NCBI GenBank assembly: GCA_034664085.1
Contig: JAXDII010000091.1
Span: forward strand, 1-28,798
Origin: JACVRW01 sp034664085
GTDB lineage: Bacteria > Actinomycetota > Thermoleophilia > Solirubrobacterales > Thermoleophilaceae
Direction of reading: 5' to 3'
Length of the DNA: 28,798 nucleotides
A program made the translations under genes and the position numbers. Numbering within the stretch: position 1 is the first letter of the stretch; every line of letters starts with the position of its first letter. Positions 28,542 through 28,798 of the stretch are shown one piece after another. The notes under the pieces were generated by a model. That model made no database searches. It was not told the origin of the DNA and saw only the letters and a program-made list of their open reading frames with translations.

Positions 28542-28798
28542 CTACGAATCGTCGTCGGGATCGAACGTGCGGCGCTCCCGCGGAGCGGCGGCGCCAGTGG
28601 CGGCCTCCGGGCGGGTGCCGCTCGGCGTGGCCGGCTCGTCCGGCGCGAAGCCGGCCTCCTCGGACTCGCGTCGGGCGCGCTCCTCCGCCTCACGGCGCTC
28701 CTGCTCCTCCTGCTCGCGCTGGGCCCGCTCTTCTGCCTCACGGCGCTCCTGCTCCTCGCGCTCGAGGCGGGCCGCCTCCTCCTCCGCGCGGAACCGCG
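28542..28798 (-). CDS. rpsB: C-terminal tail of a protein, probably 30S ribosomal protein S2 (5' part outside window)
   Basis: An open frame entering from the right edge and ending with DPDDDS and TAG at 28542. The visible 84 residues are a highly charged Glu/Arg/Ala/Gln tail containing two near copies of a 16-residue unit (EEQERREAEERAQREQ-like), then a Pro/Ala/Thr-rich end with RRTFDPDDDS. Nothing here is diagnostic for a family. The rpsB call rests on position: rpsB precedes tsf in nearly all bacteria, and actinobacterial S2 proteins often carry charged C-terminal extensions. It would form a coiled coil or long single helix on the ribosome surface. Confidence 0.6.
   Translation of the reverse strand, partial: RFRAEEEAARLEREEQERREAEERAQREQEEQERREAEERARRESEEAGFAPDEPATPSGTRPEAATGAAAPRERRTFDPDDDS
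28687..28757. repeat. 48-bp direct repeat inside the charged tail coding region
   Basis: The same 23-nt sequence occurs at 28687-28709 and 28735-28757, 48 nt apart (16 codons). It encodes the repeated Glu/Arg-rich unit of the rpsB-like tail. Tandem duplication of a helical unit is the simplest explanation. Confidence 0.7.

Noticed and set aside
1..28798. tRNA or rRNA genes, CRISPR arrays, IS elements, prophage or toxin-antitoxin pairs
   Set aside because: No cloverleaf or rRNA core sequence, no spaced repeat array, no transposase or integrase motifs and no flanking inverted repeats with target duplication were seen on either strand.

Overview
The window is about 28.8 kb of very GC-rich, gene-dense chromosomal DNA. 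Many genes start with GTG or TTG, and many adjacent genes share four bases (ATGA or GTGA). The gene content is actinobacterial: a GarA-like FHA protein beside an FtsR-like MerR regulator, an RsiG-like c-di-GMP anti-sigma protein, a PF13796-type sensor kinase, and an rpsB-tsf-pyrH-frr-uppS-cdsA run. An LLM oxidoreductase fused to an SCP2 domain and a single-motif RsiG suggest a deep branch such as Thermoleophilia or Rubrobacteria; that placement is inference. I see no tRNA, rRNA, CRISPR array, insertion sequence or prophage. No stretch over 300 bases lacks a gene.

Layout. Positions 1-1365 (minus) hold most of a membrane sensor histidine kinase that runs off the left edge. Positions 1440-4956 (plus) hold an exported class A beta-lactamase-like serine hydrolase, an exported VanX-type D-Ala-D-Ala dipeptidase and glutamine-dependent NAD+ synthetase. 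A thioesterase (minus) and a membrane protein joining a sigma region 4-like HTH to an RskA-type domain (plus) diverge near 5.4 kb. From 12844 down to 6447 (minus) runs a tightly packed eight-gene set: proS, pgsA-like, rsiG-like, zinc-ribbon-FHA, merR/ftsR-like, apt (apparently with a CTG start), an SRPBCC protein and an alkylglycerone-phosphate synthase.

At 12905-14938 (plus) lies a membrane GGDEF/HD-GYP protein. From 22962 down to 14944 (minus) come a soluble GAF-GGDEF-HD-GYP protein, dxr, rseP, an acyl-CoA synthetase and ispG. An LLM-SCP2 fusion lies at 23013-24767 (plus). From 28798 down to 24771 (minus) come the rpsB 3' end, tsf, pyrH, frr, uppS, cdsA and a small conserved protein.

Together the genes link translation (RpsB, EF-Ts, RRF, ProRS), isoprenoid and lipid-carrier synthesis (Dxr, IspG, UppS), phospholipid and possibly ether-lipid synthesis (CdsA, PgsA-like, AgpS, FadD), cell-wall turnover (VanX-like enzyme, serine hydrolase) and envelope proteolysis (RseP). 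Regulation overlaid on this includes two c-di-GMP enzymes and a probable c-di-GMP-responsive anti-sigma factor. The points I find most worth checking are that c-di-GMP set, the HTH-RskA fusion, the CTG start of apt, an apparently leaderless nadE promoter, and the exported VanX/serine hydrolase pair.
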